A DNA stretch of 64,000 bases from Bacillus sp. FJAT-45350 (GCF_002335805.1 NZ_NISU01000001.1:2922079-2986078); one strand, 5' to 3'. Counted from the first letter of the stretch, positions 42,391-52,575 are shown. A program made the numbers and translations. The notes: generated by a model from the sequence alone, not told the origin.

Positions 42391-42457
42391 TTCGTAGTTA
42401 AGCCATTTACGGTAGCTTGGTAGAGACTCACGGGCCATATTCCCATGATTATACGAG
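42391..42457 (-). promoter_or_regulatory. Purine (guanine-type) riboswitch aptamer, pbuG leader
   Basis: On the minus strand it shows CTCGTATAAT, GGGAATATGGCCC, GTCTCTACC, the loop CCGTAAA and AACTACGA. The specificity position after the P3 stem is C, as in guanine sensors. The core varies slightly from the usual TTTCTACC (one T replaced by C). Confidence 0.9.
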
Positions 42458-42487
42458 AAAATCGTTTTCCAACACTTCTTATTTATA

Positions 42488-42561
42488 TAATAGCAAAAAG
42501 GTGTAGTGTCGTCAATTGAAACACGAACATTTTTATATTTTTTTTTGTATTATTCGTTTTT
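42488..42561 (-). promoter_or_regulatory. pbuG promoter with PurBox-like inverted sites
   Basis: On the minus strand TTGACG (42510-42515) and TATTAT are 17 bases apart. CGAAC lies at 42524-42528 and inverted ATTCG at 42552-42556. Their offsets from the -35 box nearly match those in the pur promoter (14 bases to the first core in both). The proximal box AAACACGAACATT matches the PurR consensus at 11 of 13 positions; the distal box is weaker. Confidence 0.6.
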
Positions 42562-44102
42562 TATTCCCACTCGATTGTTGCAGGTGGTTTAGACGTAACA
42601 TCATACACGACTCTGTTAACATGCTTTACTTCATTTACAATACGTACTGAGATTTTTTCTAGTACATCGTAAGGAATTCGAGCCCAATCCGAAGTCATAC
42701 CGTCAATTGATGTAACTGCACGGATACCTACTGTGTAATCATACGTTCTAGCGTCACCCATAACACCAACACTTCTCATATTAGGAAGAGCTGTGAAGTA
42801 TTGCCATATTTCACGTTCTAGTCCAGCATTTTTTATTTCTTCACGTAAAATTGCATCTGATTCACGAACAATTTCAAGCTTCTCATCTGTGATTTCCCCT
42901 AAAACACGAATCCCTAAACCAGGACCTGGGAACGGCTGACGCCAAACGATCTCATCTGCAATTCCTAATTCAGAACCAAGTTTACGAACCTCATCCTTAA
43001 ATAATGTATTTAAAGGCTCAATTAATTCAAACTTCATATCTTCTGGTAATCCACCAACGTTATGATGAGATTTAATTGTTTGCGCTGTTGCTGTACCACT
43101 CTCAACAATATCCGTATACAGTGTTCCTTGAGCTAAGAAATCCATGTCTGTTAAAGAAGCTGTTTCCTCTTCAAATACATAGATAAATTCGTTTCCGATA
43201 ATTTTACGTTTTTCCTCAGGATCAGAAACTCCTTTTAGTTTACTTAAGAAACGCTCTTGAGCATCAATTTTAATTACGTTCATGTTAAAGCCTTCGCTGA
43301 ATGTCTTCATTACACTTTCAGCTTCACCTTTACGAAGAAGTCCATGATCGATGAACATACACGTTAGCTGGTCACCAATTGCTTGATGAATAAGAACAGC
43401 AACTACTGATGAATCTACTCCACCACTTAGTGCACATAATACTTTTTTATCTCCAACTTGCTTACGGATCTTGTCCATTTCAATTTCAATGAAATTTTCC
43501 ATTGACCAGTTACCTTCACACTCACACACTTTATAAACAAAGTTCTTTAATAATTCAATTCCATGCTCTGAATGGCGAACTTCTGGGTGGTACTGTACAC
43601 CATAGAAGCTACGAGATTCGTTACTCATACCTGCAACAGGACATGACGGATTAAAAGCATCAACAACAAATCCTTCTGGAGGAGCAACGATTAAATCACC
43701 ATGACTCATCCAAACAAATTGCTCTTTCGGTAAGCCATCATACAGCTTTGATTGATTCTCAACTGTAATTAATGCTTTCCCGTACTCACGATGTTCAGCT
43801 GCTTCAACTTTCCCACCAAAATGTTGAGTCATTAACTGCATTCCATAGCAGATACCTAAGATAGGTACACCTAAATCAAAGATTTTCTCATCACACTTTG
43901 GAGCTCCTTCAGCATATGCGCTATTAGGACCACCTGAGAAAATAATACCCTTCGGATTCATCTTTTTGATTTCTTCTGCTGTGATTGTGTGGGGATGAAG
44001 TTCACTAAAAACACCTAAGTCACGAATACGACGAGCGATTAGCTGGTTGTACTGACCTCCAAAATCTAAAACTATAATTTTTTCCTTGATGCTTTCCATC
44101 AT
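42561..44102 (-). CDS. guaA: GMP synthase (glutamine-hydrolysing) GuaA
   Basis: GuaA aminates XMP to GMP. The 513-residue protein has an N-terminal class I amidotransferase domain (nucleophile Cys85 in GICYGMQLM, and the His/Glu pair in YHPEVRH), an ATP pyrophosphatase P-loop [13 protein letters not shown], and the C-terminal dimerisation domain ending [10 protein letters not shown]. It has its own promoter, purine riboswitch and terminator upstream. Confidence 0.98.
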   Translation of the reverse strand: MMESIKEKIIVLDFGGQYNQLIARRIRDLGVFSELHPHTITAEEIKKMNPKGIIFSGGPNSAYAEGAPKCDEKIFDLGVPILGICYGMQLMTQHFGGKVEAAEHREYGKALITVENQSKLYDGLPKEQFVWMSHGDLIVAPPEGFVVDAFNPSCPVAGMSNESRSFYGVQYHPEVRHSEHGIELLKNFVYKVCECEGNWSMENFIEIEMDKIRKQVGDKKVLCALSGGVDSSVVAVLIHQAIGDQLTCMFIDHGLLRKGEAESVMKTFSEGFNMNVIKIDAQERFLSKLKGVSDPEEKRKIIGNEFIYVFEEETASLTDMDFLAQGTLYTDIVESGTATAQTIKSHHNVGGLPEDMKFELIEPLNTLFKDEVRKLGSELGIADEIVWRQPFPGPGLGIRVLGEITDEKLEIVRESDAILREEIKNAGLEREIWQYFTALPNMRSVGVMGDARTYDYTVGIRAVTSIDGMTSDWARIPYDVLEKISVRIVNEVKHVNRVVYDVTSKPPATIEWE

Positions 44103-44250
44103 TTCTCTTCCACCCTTTATAAATTAAATTTTTAAAGATTTTCTAAAATGAAATTTTTATGTTTTAAAAAATCTTATTAAACATGCTTATTATCTTATAC
44201 TACAAACTAACATACACATAGATTTACCAATAAATCCACAATCTATAGAT

Positions 44251-44297
44251 AAAGAGCTAGAATTCCCCATAAAATTAAAGGCAGATTCTAGCTCTTT
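44251..44297 (-). terminator. Attenuator terminator in the guaA leader
   Basis: AAAGAGCTAGAAT and ATTCTAGCTCTTT pair over 13 bp around a 21-base loop, between the aptamer and guaA. Confidence 0.8.
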
Positions 44298-44309
44298 CTA
44301 ACACTCTGC

Positions 44310-44376
44310 CTTCATAGTCGGATATTTACGGCACCCGCTAGAAACTCTTAAGCCATATTCTTAAGAATATATGAAG
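44310..44376 (-). promoter_or_regulatory. Purine (guanine-type) riboswitch aptamer, guaA leader
   Basis: On the minus strand it shows CTTCATATATTC, AAGAATATGGCTT, AGTTTCTAGC, CCGTAAA and GACTATGAAGG. The J3/1 C marks guanine specificity. The core reads TTTCTAGC where most family members have TTTCTACC. A terminator lies downstream. Confidence 0.92.
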
Positions 44377-44417
44377 GAAACTATTATTCGGACATAATTC
44401 GACAATAACACGGACTA

Positions 44418-44446
44418 ATTGTATCAATGACTAACAAAGTGGTCAA
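44418..44446 (-). promoter_or_regulatory. guaA promoter
   Basis: On the minus strand TTGACC (44441-44446) and TACAAT (44418-44423) are 17 bases apart, just upstream of the riboswitch and overlapping the 3' end of the transglutaminase gene. Confidence 0.7.
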
Positions 44447-46593
44447 GAACCGATTTTTATAATTAAATTTTTCCACAATTTTCGGTTTTCCGTCCACTCC
44501 TTCTCAGGGGATGCACCACCATAATATACCTTTTCATAACTCTCCGTTAACTTCACCATTTCCGATGATGAAAACTTCTCATCTACTCGTCGTGCATACT
44601 CTCGTAACGTCTCTTGCTTTTCCTTCTTCACACCACGAAGACGAAGAAACCAAAGGAGACCTTCATAAGCATGTTGGAACGCTTCTTGCCCATTACTGCG
44701 TCCAAACCGTGTAAGGATATAACGTACAATCAATCGTTTTCTCTGCCATAGAAGCACACTTAGTAGAGCTATTACTGCAAAGGCACTCATAATCTTTGCA
44801 CCTGAAGAGAACCAATTTACGAGCGCTATTCCTAAACCTTCATTTTCATTCCTATCCTCTTCAAACTGTGCCATCGCCTCTTCAGCTTCAGGCTGCTCTC
44901 TTTCTCCTCTTTCAAATTCTTCTCTTTCAGAATCAAACTCAGGAAGGTCAACGGAAAAGTCAAAGCTATGAGTAAACCCTCTCGTAGGCTCAAAAGGTAC
45001 CCAACCAACTTCAGGGAAATATACCTCTACCCACGAATGGGCGTTTTCATTTGTTACTTCATATACATTTAAACCATCATCTAATCGCTGTATTCTGTCA
45101 CCTTGAGTAAATCCTTTTACCCACCGAGTCGGAATCCCTTGTGTTCGAAGCAGTACTGCCATTGATGTAGAGAAATTATCACAATAACCACGTCTAGTTT
45201 CAAATAAAAATTGATCTACATAGTCTTCATCACCAGTTGGTACTGGAATATTTGTTGTTTCATATGTGTATCCAGACCTAGAGAAATATCTCTCGACCGC
45301 CTTTACCTTGTCATACCGATTAGATTCTGAACTAACAATTTCTTCAGCTAGATCAAAAACTCTTTCTGGTAATTCCTCAGGAAGCTGTAAGTAGTGTTCT
45401 TGGATTTCGAATGGATCTACTCCATCTAACTCCCTTAGCATCGTAATTGAGAACTCTGGATAATCGATTTCTAATTCATAGTTACTTAACATTCTTGAGC
45501 CACCAGAATAGAACGTGTTTCCTTTCCCAGTATGAAAATCAACTGCAACACGTGCTTCAGCTCCATAGGAATTAAGGTGTAAGAGCTCACCAGGATAAAA
45601 TACGTGAGAAAATCCTCTCCCTTGTGCCATTTCAACAGATACTACTGCTCGCTCTAACGTAATATTCCCCTCATAATGGAAGCTTCTTTCCATATACTCT
45701 TCTGGGGTCGTTACTTCCCAACCCTTGCCTGTATAATGATTCTTGGATTCACCACGCCAATAATACCCTTTTTCAGCTACTGCATAAAACACAGGGGTGT
45801 CATCATTTATAAAACCTCCACCTAGCTGCTCATCATTGTTACCATAACCAATTCGTTGCGTTCGTGTCAGTGGAATGCTACCTTCAGAAGGAATGCCTAA
45901 CGACGCTTTGACAAACGGAACAGGGTCATCCCATTGTGGCTCCATTTTAGGCGAAAGATAACCAATTGAACCTGCAACTAAAATGACTAGCAGTAACAGA
46001 GATGCAAATCGTATTGGTAGGTAGCTTGAATAGGTCGCTAACTTTTCCTTATCAATCATTCGATACATTGTCACCAAGCCCAACAGTAGAAAGCCTATGA
46101 CAAATGTTCTAATAATCGCAAACGTCGCATCATATTCCGTAAATGTATCCATGACCGTAATATATATAATTGTAAACAATAAGAAAAATAGAATTCTCTT
46201 AGCCTGTACAGTCCAGAAATAGAGTAAATAACTCATCACAGCTAGAAGAATTAAAAAGAGTAAGCTTCTGAACATAAATGTTAAGCCCATCCAATACCCA
46301 ATCGACATCATTTCTATGTTATAGACCAGGTCTGATATAAAGAAACCAAACCATTCTCTAGACATAAAGCTTTGCTCAAAGAAGAGAATATGAAGGCCGT
46401 ATAAAGTAACAATGACCTTACCTATAAGCGAAAGCCACCAAGGAACCTGGAGAAATGTGATTAAAAAGAAAAAAGACGCAAAAAGCATAAATACGTGTAT
46501 ATATCCTGTATCTGTCACTTCAGGTAAGGGCATAAGCCACTCCATTAACAATAAATAGCTTAACCCGTAAAGAAATAGATTCCTCGCAGTCAT
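44443..46593 (-). CDS. Transglutaminase-like membrane protein (YebA-like, TgpA type)
   Basis: The 716-residue protein has about seven N-terminal membrane helices (residues 1-220) and an external region. The transglutaminase core has Cys in RRGYCDNFSTSMAVLL, His in NENAHSWVEVYFPE and an acidic residue in VPFEPTRG. Another membrane helix near residue 610 precedes a cytoplasmic DUF4129-like tail (GLLWFLRLRGVKKEK). It is the last gene of the MoxR-DUF58-transglutaminase operon. The physiological substrate is unknown. Confidence 0.9.
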   Translation of the reverse strand: MTARNLFLYGLSYLLLMEWLMPLPEVTDTGYIHVFMLFASFFFLITFLQVPWWLSLIGKVIVTLYGLHILFFEQSFMSREWFGFFISDLVYNIEMMSIGYWMGLTFMFRSLLFLILLAVMSYLLYFWTVQAKRILFFLLFTIIYITVMDTFTEYDATFAIIRTFVIGFLLLGLVTMYRMIDKEKLATYSSYLPIRFASLLLLVILVAGSIGYLSPKMEPQWDDPVPFVKASLGIPSEGSIPLTRTQRIGYGNNDEQLGGGFINDDTPVFYAVAEKGYYWRGESKNHYTGKGWEVTTPEEYMERSFHYEGNITLERAVVSVEMAQGRGFSHVFYPGELLHLNSYGAEARVAVDFHTGKGNTFYSGGSRMLSNYELEIDYPEFSITMLRELDGVDPFEIQEHYLQLPEELPERVFDLAEEIVSSESNRYDKVKAVERYFSRSGYTYETTNIPVPTGDEDYVDQFLFETRRGYCDNFSTSMAVLLRTQGIPTRWVKGFTQGDRIQRLDDGLNVYEVTNENAHSWVEVYFPEVGWVPFEPTRGFTHSFDFSVDLPEFDSEREEFERGEREQPEAEEAMAQFEEDRNENEGLGIALVNWFSSGAKIMSAFAVIALLSVLLWQRKRLIVRYILTRFGRSNGQEAFQHAYEGLLWFLRLRGVKKEKQETLREYARRVDEKFSSSEMVKLTESYEKVYYGGASPEKEWTENRKLWKNLIIKIGS

Positions 46594-46619
46594 TGTACTT
46601 GTTATCCCTCCCTTCTATT

Positions 46620-47825
46620 TCATATCATTGATTGATTGAATTCTTCGTTCGGAAACTGAAACACTCTTACTCTATTACGTCTTAGGCTGTCGAGCCTTTC
46701 GCGTTCTTCTGTTGATAGTTCACTTTCAGCTTGCGTCCAACAAACTCTCACATCCGATGATATACGAAGTGATTGAACTAGACTTACAAATTCTTCTGAC
46801 AATGTTGTTGTAATCAGGACAATCATCTCACCTTGTGGTACTGCATTTCGATAGCGCTCTAACTCAAAGTAAGACTCATCTTCCATCTCTGCTAATGCTA
46901 GCTTTCGATACATACTATAATAGTTATCAAGCTGCTTCTCACACGGTATAACAGAGGGTGCTGAACGATAATCAACAAATCCTAAAGAAACAGACTTTGT
47001 ATAAAAATAATTTACAAATGAAGCAGCAAGCTCAACCGCCCGTTCATAAGCATCTATATCCGGCACCCTAACAAAAGAATAGAGTCCTAGGAAAAAACGA
47101 GTCTCTTGAAATGTTTCAAATTCCTTTGTCATTAGTGACGAACTTCTTGCTGACTGCTTCCAATCTATACTAGAAAGTCTGTCACCGGGAACATATCTTC
47201 TAACACCAGCAATCGATAGCTCTTCATCCATAGACTGTGAAAGAGAGATACTCGTTCCTTCTCCTCCTTGACGTCTCGTACGGACCTTCCATTCACCAAT
47301 ATCTCGAAGACGAGGGTAAACAAGAATAGAGGAATGAACTTTTAACCTCGTGCTCTTTTGAAAGAAACCGAACAAATCTCCTAACGTTAATTCAACTTCA
47401 TTAAATTCATGTTTCCCTCTAGGTAAATTACTTATTGGATATTGAAAGGACAACTCATTTTTGAAAGACAAAAAGAACAACGCACCTGAACCTATCGTAT
47501 TTGAATCTAGTAACGAATTTGGCACAGTATCACGTATCCGTACATAAAAAAACGGATGTATTGAACGTTTCTTTATTGTGATCGTTACCTCTGTAGAATC
47601 AGCTGCATAGAGATCTTGCTTTGAGAACGTCCTTTCCACAACAATCCCTCGAAAGGAAAATAAAATTGCCACAATCGTTAACGCAGATACAACAAGAACA
47701 CTATAAAATAAAAACCAACTAACAAATCCTCCCTGAAACATTGCATAGGCAAATAATGCACCATTAATTAAAAGTAAAAGAAAGGACTTAAATAAAGAAA
47801 GAAAAGGAGAAAGGACCCTCTTCAT
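46620..47825 (-). CDS. DUF58 domain protein (YeaD-like)
   Basis: The 401-residue protein has two N-terminal membrane helices (about residues 8-55), a beta-rich middle, and the DUF58 signature DRLSSIDWKQSARSSSLMTK, which is a vWA-related fold. It overlaps the MoxR gene by four bases and is followed by the transglutaminase gene. By family knowledge such trios are MoxR-activated assemblies of unknown target. Confidence 0.9.
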   Translation of the reverse strand: MKRVLSPFLSLFKSFLLLLINGALFAYAMFQGGFVSWFLFYSVLVVSALTIVAILFSFRGIVVERTFSKQDLYAADSTEVTITIKKRSIHPFFYVRIRDTVPNSLLDSNTIGSGALFFLSFKNELSFQYPISNLPRGKHEFNEVELTLGDLFGFFQKSTRLKVHSSILVYPRLRDIGEWKVRTRRQGGEGTSISLSQSMDEELSIAGVRRYVPGDRLSSIDWKQSARSSSLMTKEFETFQETRFFLGLYSFVRVPDIDAYERAVELAASFVNYFYTKSVSLGFVDYRSAPSVIPCEKQLDNYYSMYRKLALAEMEDESYFELERYRNAVPQGEMIVLITTTLSEEFVSLVQSLRISSDVRVCWTQAESELSTEERERLDSLRRNRVRVFQFPNEEFNQSMI

Positions 47826-48781
47826 CTTGTCATAGCTTCTTTCCTTGTTGTTGGCACTGTTACTCGTTCAAGTAATTCAATGATTATCTGCTCAGCTGTC
47901 ATCCGACTCATGCTAATATCTGTTTTTAATACAAGACGATGAGCTAATGTAAACGGCGCTAAATACTTCACATCATCCGGTATCACATATTCTCTTTCTT
48001 GAATAAACGCATACGCTTGAGCCGCCTTCATTAGCGCAATCGAACCACGAGGACTCACTCCTAAACGTACATACTCTTCTGCTCGAGTTGCTCTGACCAA
48101 TTGAATAATGTAAGACTTTACTTTCTCATCAACATAAACACTCTTCACTTGCCTTTTCATTTCTAATAAGTCTTCAGGAGTTAATACTGACGAAAGCTCA
48201 TCTATTGGATGACTATTTTCTATTCTGTTTAAAACTTCTAATTCTTCTTCCTCTGTCGGATAACCCATTTTTAATTTAAATAAAAATCGATCAAGCTGAG
48301 CTTCTGGAAGTGGATATGTTCCTGCATATTCAATCGGATTTTGAGTTGCCATGACAAAAAAGGGATTAGACAGCTTTTTCGTGTCCCCGTCTACGGTAAC
48401 ATTCCCTTCCTCTAACGCTTCCAGGAGAGCGGACTGAGTTTTTGGTGATGTTCGGTTGATTTCATCCGCAAGAACAACATTCGCCATAATTGGACCCGGC
48501 CTAAACTCAAATAACCCGGTTTTCTGATTATATATCGATACACCCGTTACATCGGACGGTAGTAAATCTGGTGTAAACTGAATACGTTTAAAGTCCGCTC
48601 CAAGTGTTTTTGCAATTGATTTGACCATGACTGTTTTCCCGACACCTGGTACATCCTCTAATAAAATATGACCACCTGCAAGCATCGCAACAAAGCTCAA
48701 CTCGACCTCTTGGCGCTTACCAACAACAACTTTCTCAATATTATTTATCGCACCTTGCACTTTCGCACTCATATCCTCCAT
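47822..48781 (-). CDS. MoxR-family AAA+ ATPase (YeaC-like)
   Basis: The 319-residue AAA+ protein has Walker A EDVPGVGKTVMVKSIAK, Walker B VVLADEINRTSPKTQSALLE, sensor 1 FFVMATQNPIEYAGTYPLPE and an arginine-finger region LDRFLFKL. MoxR ATPases act as chaperones for vWA/DUF58 partners, encoded here directly downstream with a four-base overlap. Confidence 0.93.
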   Translation of the reverse strand: MEDMSAKVQGAINNIEKVVVGKRQEVELSFVAMLAGGHILLEDVPGVGKTVMVKSIAKTLGADFKRIQFTPDLLPSDVTGVSIYNQKTGLFEFRPGPIMANVVLADEINRTSPKTQSALLEALEEGNVTVDGDTKKLSNPFFVMATQNPIEYAGTYPLPEAQLDRFLFKLKMGYPTEEEELEVLNRIENSHPIDELSSVLTPEDLLEMKRQVKSVYVDEKVKSYIIQLVRATRAEEYVRLGVSPRGSIALMKAAQAYAFIQEREYVIPDDVKYLAPFTLAHRLVLKTDISMSRMTAEQIIIELLERVTVPTTRKEAMTR

Positions 48782-49020
48782 CTTAAAACCTCCATCTCCA
48801 AGGGATTCCCCTAACCACTATGCTAGTAAAATAAACTTTACGACGACTATATTACATTGATCATAACACGATTTTAGCCAACTTCTATCATCATTCATTT
48901 CCAATTTTACTAGAATTAAAGCTCCGGCGCCTCCTAAAAGCATAAAAAATCCAAGATTAAGAGAAAAAGGGATTATTGCCCCCCCTACTAAAATTCCATC
49001 ATGTGTTTTAGATTCAATTA

Positions 49021-49066
49021 AAAAAGAAAGGGTGCAAGAAGAAAAGTTCTTCTTGCACCCTCAAAT
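49021..49066. terminator. Hairpin terminator upstream of the MoxR operon
   Basis: AGGGTGCAAGAAGAA pairs with TTCTTCTTGCACCCT around AAG, with A-rich sequence on the left (a T run on the minus strand), directly after the gene remnant at 49069-49287. The gap 48782-49020 shows no gene. Confidence 0.85.
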
Positions 49067-49068
49067 TA

Positions 49069-49287
49069 TTACTCCCAATGCACCTCATAAGCTACATACA
49101 TAACTCCTTCATACATGAAGAATGCTGGTGTAACAACTCCAACTTGTAGTGGTGGCAATTGTGGTCCATGCTCAGTTACTGTAACATCCACTTCAACTGC
49201 TTCAGTTAATTCAGCAAACTTTACCAGTATTGTTGATTCATCAATACCAGTTACATTCTCAATAGTAATGGAAAACCTCTATAAACA
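49069..49287 (-). pseudogene. C-terminal gene remnant (about 71 codons, no start)
   Basis: On the minus strand, after an in-frame TAG, an open frame reads RFSITIENVTGIDESTILVK... and ends FMYEGVMYVAYEVHWE before TAA. The codon use and beta-rich, Val/Thr-alternating composition look coding. There is no ATG, GTG or TTG with a ribosome binding site before its middle. It ends just before a strong terminator, as a real gene tail would. The parent family was not recognised. Confidence 0.5.
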
Positions 49288-49411
49288 CATACACTCCACT
49301 TAGCTTGATTAGTGACTGCAGATAGATGGTGTAGCGTTGTGTTGATTACCTTTTGACAAATACATTTACTCACGACTTTAAATTACGTAAGTTAACTAAG
49401 CATTTTACCCC

Positions 49412-51232
49412 CTACAACAAAAAAGTAAGAGTCGTGCTTATTTCAGATATATGGTTCTGGTCTGCCCATAAGATAAGGTAATTGTAAGTTGTTCCATCTA
49501 TTTGAATAGTTGTAGGGTACTGAACGATTAAAGCAGCTTGACCACGCATTTCAAGAGGTTGGTCTTCAAAAGGAAAAATCAAACATGCTTCTTGTTTTTC
49601 AATTTGTGTGTTAAAGATGCGTGGTTCTGTACCGTATGGTAAGAGTTGGTGGAATGCTTCATTCTGGCACACAATATTAATTGTTTCATCTGAAAAAATC
49701 GCTGCAATCTGAAAGAAACCATCCGGACCTTCGTATCTTTCTTCAGTTACTCTTTGCCAATGTGAAGGATATTGAAACCTGACATTATAGGTCGTATTGG
49801 TTTAGGTCATTTTCAACGGAGAAACTACCATAGGTGACCATTGCAAAGTCGTAATCAATACTCCTTCAATTAATCGAATCGGAACAGGATGGTTTACATC
49901 CATTACCCGCATTTCGCTTGCTGCTCCCTCGTAGTTACACCCCGAAAGATAGGCAATTTTTTTGCCATCTGGTGACCATGTAACAGGAGTGGCAAAGCAA
50001 TCCGAGATTGCCCTTGTTCGATCGTTTTCTCCATGCCTTCCCGTTGTTCTGATCAGTGAAAAATATCCGATGTCTTCATATGCAGTCGCACTATAAGCAA
50101 TTGTCGATGAATCAGGAGACCATACTGGAAAATAGTTTTTTCCAAGCGGTCCTCCGCTCACTTCAAATACGTTACCAGTTGAAATTTCTACAGTAAAAAT
50201 AATTGAGATACTTACACCAGGAGTTGTATACAATGCATACGATCCATTTGGAGAAAGTCGAACATGATTAAGTGCTCCCGCTATATTTTTGGTAATTTGC
50301 CGCTTACCTGTTCCATCCGTTCGAATCCGGAAAAGCTGACTGATTCCTGATGCATCTAGAGCTTGAAAAAGCAATTCAACACCGCTCTGACACCATTGGA
50401 CATCGGTTGCACTCGGCTGGTTTATTCTCTCAACTTTATGTGTAATAACATTGTACAAAATAATGTCATCTTGCTTCGGATACACGATTTTTTTACTATT
50501 AGGTGACCAATGTAAATAAACTCCTAACCCATCTTCGAACTGATCAATACGGGAAACTGCACCTTCAGCTACTTGAACGACATAGAGAATACCATCTTTC
50601 CCAACAAAAGCGATTCTGCTACTGTCAGGTGACCAATAAGGAACCGAAAATGATTCCCCTAAGCCTGTTGTAAGTTGTACATTCACACTATTACTAGGAT
50701 TATATAACCATATATCATAATCTCCCCCACGATTGGATGTATAGGCAATCAATCCTTGATCCCCAGTGGGAGCATAAGGAATGATAAGCCTCATCCCCGG
50801 AAATAAATCATAGGAAGGAAGCCTATTTACCTGCCTAATTAGCTCAAAATTGCTGTGTCCCCCTGTCATTACGTTAAAGCGTCTTCCAATTTGAAAAAGC
50901 GTGTCACCTGGTTGAACAACATAGTAAGGAACACCAGGCGGAACTTTTAACAGCTGCCCGACTTGGATCACATAAGGAGGAAGAAGCCTATTTGCTTCGA
51001 AAATAATAGCTAGAGGAACTCCGAAATATTGTGCAATTTTAAAAACCGTATCTCCAGGTCTTACACGTATAACATCAACACCAGGAGGAACAGAAAGCTG
51101 TTGCCCTACATAAATCATATAAGGGGGACCAAGGTTGTTTGCGGCAATAAGAGACTCAACTGAAAGCTCCCATCGCTTCGCAATCAGATACAGCGAATCA
51201 CTGGGAAGGACTTTGTAAAAAAGTTGCATCAC
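49412..51232 (-). pseudogene. LysM x3 plus TolB-like propeller protein split by an in-frame TAA
   Basis: The first part (49802-51232, 476 residues) has three LysM domains at about residues 4-49, 53-98 and 104-157. A WD40/TolB-like beta-propeller with recurring YWSPDSSRIAF-type repeats follows. It stops at TAA (49802-49804) after KMT. In exactly the same frame coding continues for 129 more residues (TNTTYNVRFQYPSHWQ... to TTLTFLL). A Cys-containing domain EGPDGFFQIAAIFSDE is included, which in related proteins directly follows the propeller. So the gene is one ORF interrupted by a nonsense codon. Either a shortened protein or readthrough is possible. The lack of a signal peptide suggests a spore-surface role. 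Confidence 0.75.
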
Positions 51233-51540
51233 TTAACCCTCCATTAAATTAATTTATCTACTCAATACTAAATTTGATATAAAGTGAGACAGCTTTTTCG
51301 ATGAAACCTATCACCTAAAGTATCCAGAAATGTGAAACTTCAATTTGTGGGGGGTTATTCATCCTGACTAATTGTTAGTTGAACCAATCGGGCTGTTAGC
51401 GTCCTTTATATCCCACCTAAACATCTTTGTTTTACTTCATGTTTTGAAGTGAGAGTCTTAACAGACGGTCGCGGCAATACCCGCCAGTTTATCCCCCCGA
51501 CTTTACAACATATCCATGTCCCCCCTCCTCCTGCCTATAT
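51233..51540 (-). mobile_element. Possible remnant of an IS200/IS605-type element (tnpB end)
   Basis: On the minus strand from about 51494 to 51415 a short frame reads PSVKTLTSKHEVKQ, a tail reminiscent of TnpB proteins of IS200/IS605 relatives. A GC-richer stretch with GACGGTCGCGG and GGCGGGTATTGCC follows, standing out from the AT-rich surroundings. No complete transposase is present. The identification is tentative. Confidence 0.3.
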
Positions 51541-52005
51541 GCTATTCACCTAAGTTGTCAAAGATTCAACAAAGTAGTTTTCATTGTTAATTCAGAATGT
51601 ATTTTTTCTTTCTTGTTTACCATTCCTGCTTTGTTACTTCATTAAGAAATTGTGCAATCCCTTTTGTTAATCCGTAGAGCCAAGATGAATACTTCTAGCC
51701 TTATTTCTTATTCATTAATCCCTTAAAGTTAAGGGAGGATAGAAGTTTCAGTTCTTTTGATAAATTAAAAGGTGTTAAAAAACAATAAATGGCGACTAGT
51801 TAGGGTTGAAAACTCTTAAAACTCTGGATTATTGGGGAGTTGCGTAGGATTATTGTCATCAGCATCCATCAAACAAATCTCATAGTTGAATGTTTGATGG
51901 ATGCTATTTTCCTCTACTTCTAATACATTTACGGGTCGGTACTCATAAGATAATCAAATTACGAAGAATGTATATCTATATGTAACACAAGAAATGAAAA
52001 AAGAA

Positions 52006-52038
52006 GCTTCTCAAAAGTTCAGTGAACTTTTGAGAAGC
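52006..52038. terminator. Perfect 16-bp palindrome, probable terminator
   Basis: GCTTCTCAAAAGTTCA and its complement are separated by one base and preceded by AAAAAAGAA, so the T run lies on the minus strand. It may terminate a minus-strand transcript coming from 53145-52576. Confidence 0.6.
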
Positions 52039-52081
52039 CTCCGTTAAAATCCTCAATGTAAGCTGCCCGTAAGCTTTGAGT

Positions 52082-52195
52082 GTGTAATATCGTTAACGAG
52101 AGGTGCAAAAGGTGTGGTAAATCAACGCTTTGAATGTTTTTGGTTGTAACATCTTTAACGGGGATTTACCGTTTTTTATGGAATTGCGTTAGCAA
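52082..52195 (+). repeat. 115-bp direct repeat, copy 1
   Basis: It starts GTGTAATATCGTTAACGAG and AGGTGCAA, contains GGTAAATC paired with GATTTACC about 33 bases later, then CCGTTTTTTATGG, and ends CGTTAGCAA. It matches 53468-53582 in the same orientation. Confidence 0.85.
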
Positions 52196-52575
52196 AATGT
52201 TAGCATCTATTCACACAATCCTACTGTGATGCTTGTAGGTCACAAAGGTATTAAATGATGTAATCTTGTTAACCTAACTAAAACTACATCTTGAGTTCTA
52301 CATTTACTTTTATAAAAAGCTCTAGAGTTCTTCATCCTGAGTTAAACACTGGTTTTCTCAAGTTTATTACTCTAATTGCTAGCTCAGTAAGCACAATAAT
52401 AAATGTGTAAATTCTCTTGGGTTGGACACGAGGGAAGTCAATAAGTAATGAAAGGTTTTCAGGAGATGGGAAGGGTTCCATTCTTCTGATAATCAGCCCA
52501 TGGAATAACTAAATTCTACACGGCGATATATTTTTTTTTACAATAAGTAATGTTCTTGTGTTAAGTTATTTATTA

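Larger units (their letters stand above)
51541..52575. other. Long intergenic region with hairpins and one copy of a 115-bp repeat
   Basis: No convincing gene was found in this stretch of about 1 kb. It contains GCATCCATCAAACA paired with TGTTTGATGGATGC (51862-51904), a perfect 16-bp palindrome GCTTCTCAAAAGTTCA / TGAACTTTTGAGAAGC (52006-52038), and the repeat at 52082-52195. The remainder (52196-52575) shows nothing recognisable. Confidence 0.6.

Noticed and set aside
44475-44490. PurBox (AATTTTCGGTTTT) near the guaA promoter
   Set aside because: It lies in the end of the transglutaminase gene, has no inverted partner at the correct spacing, and its offset differs from the pur and pbuG promoters.
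49115-49303. Plus-strand frame with Thr/Ser/Cys-rich product
   Set aside because: The minus strand carries a more coding-like frame with a proper stop and terminator. The plus frame has no ribosome binding site.
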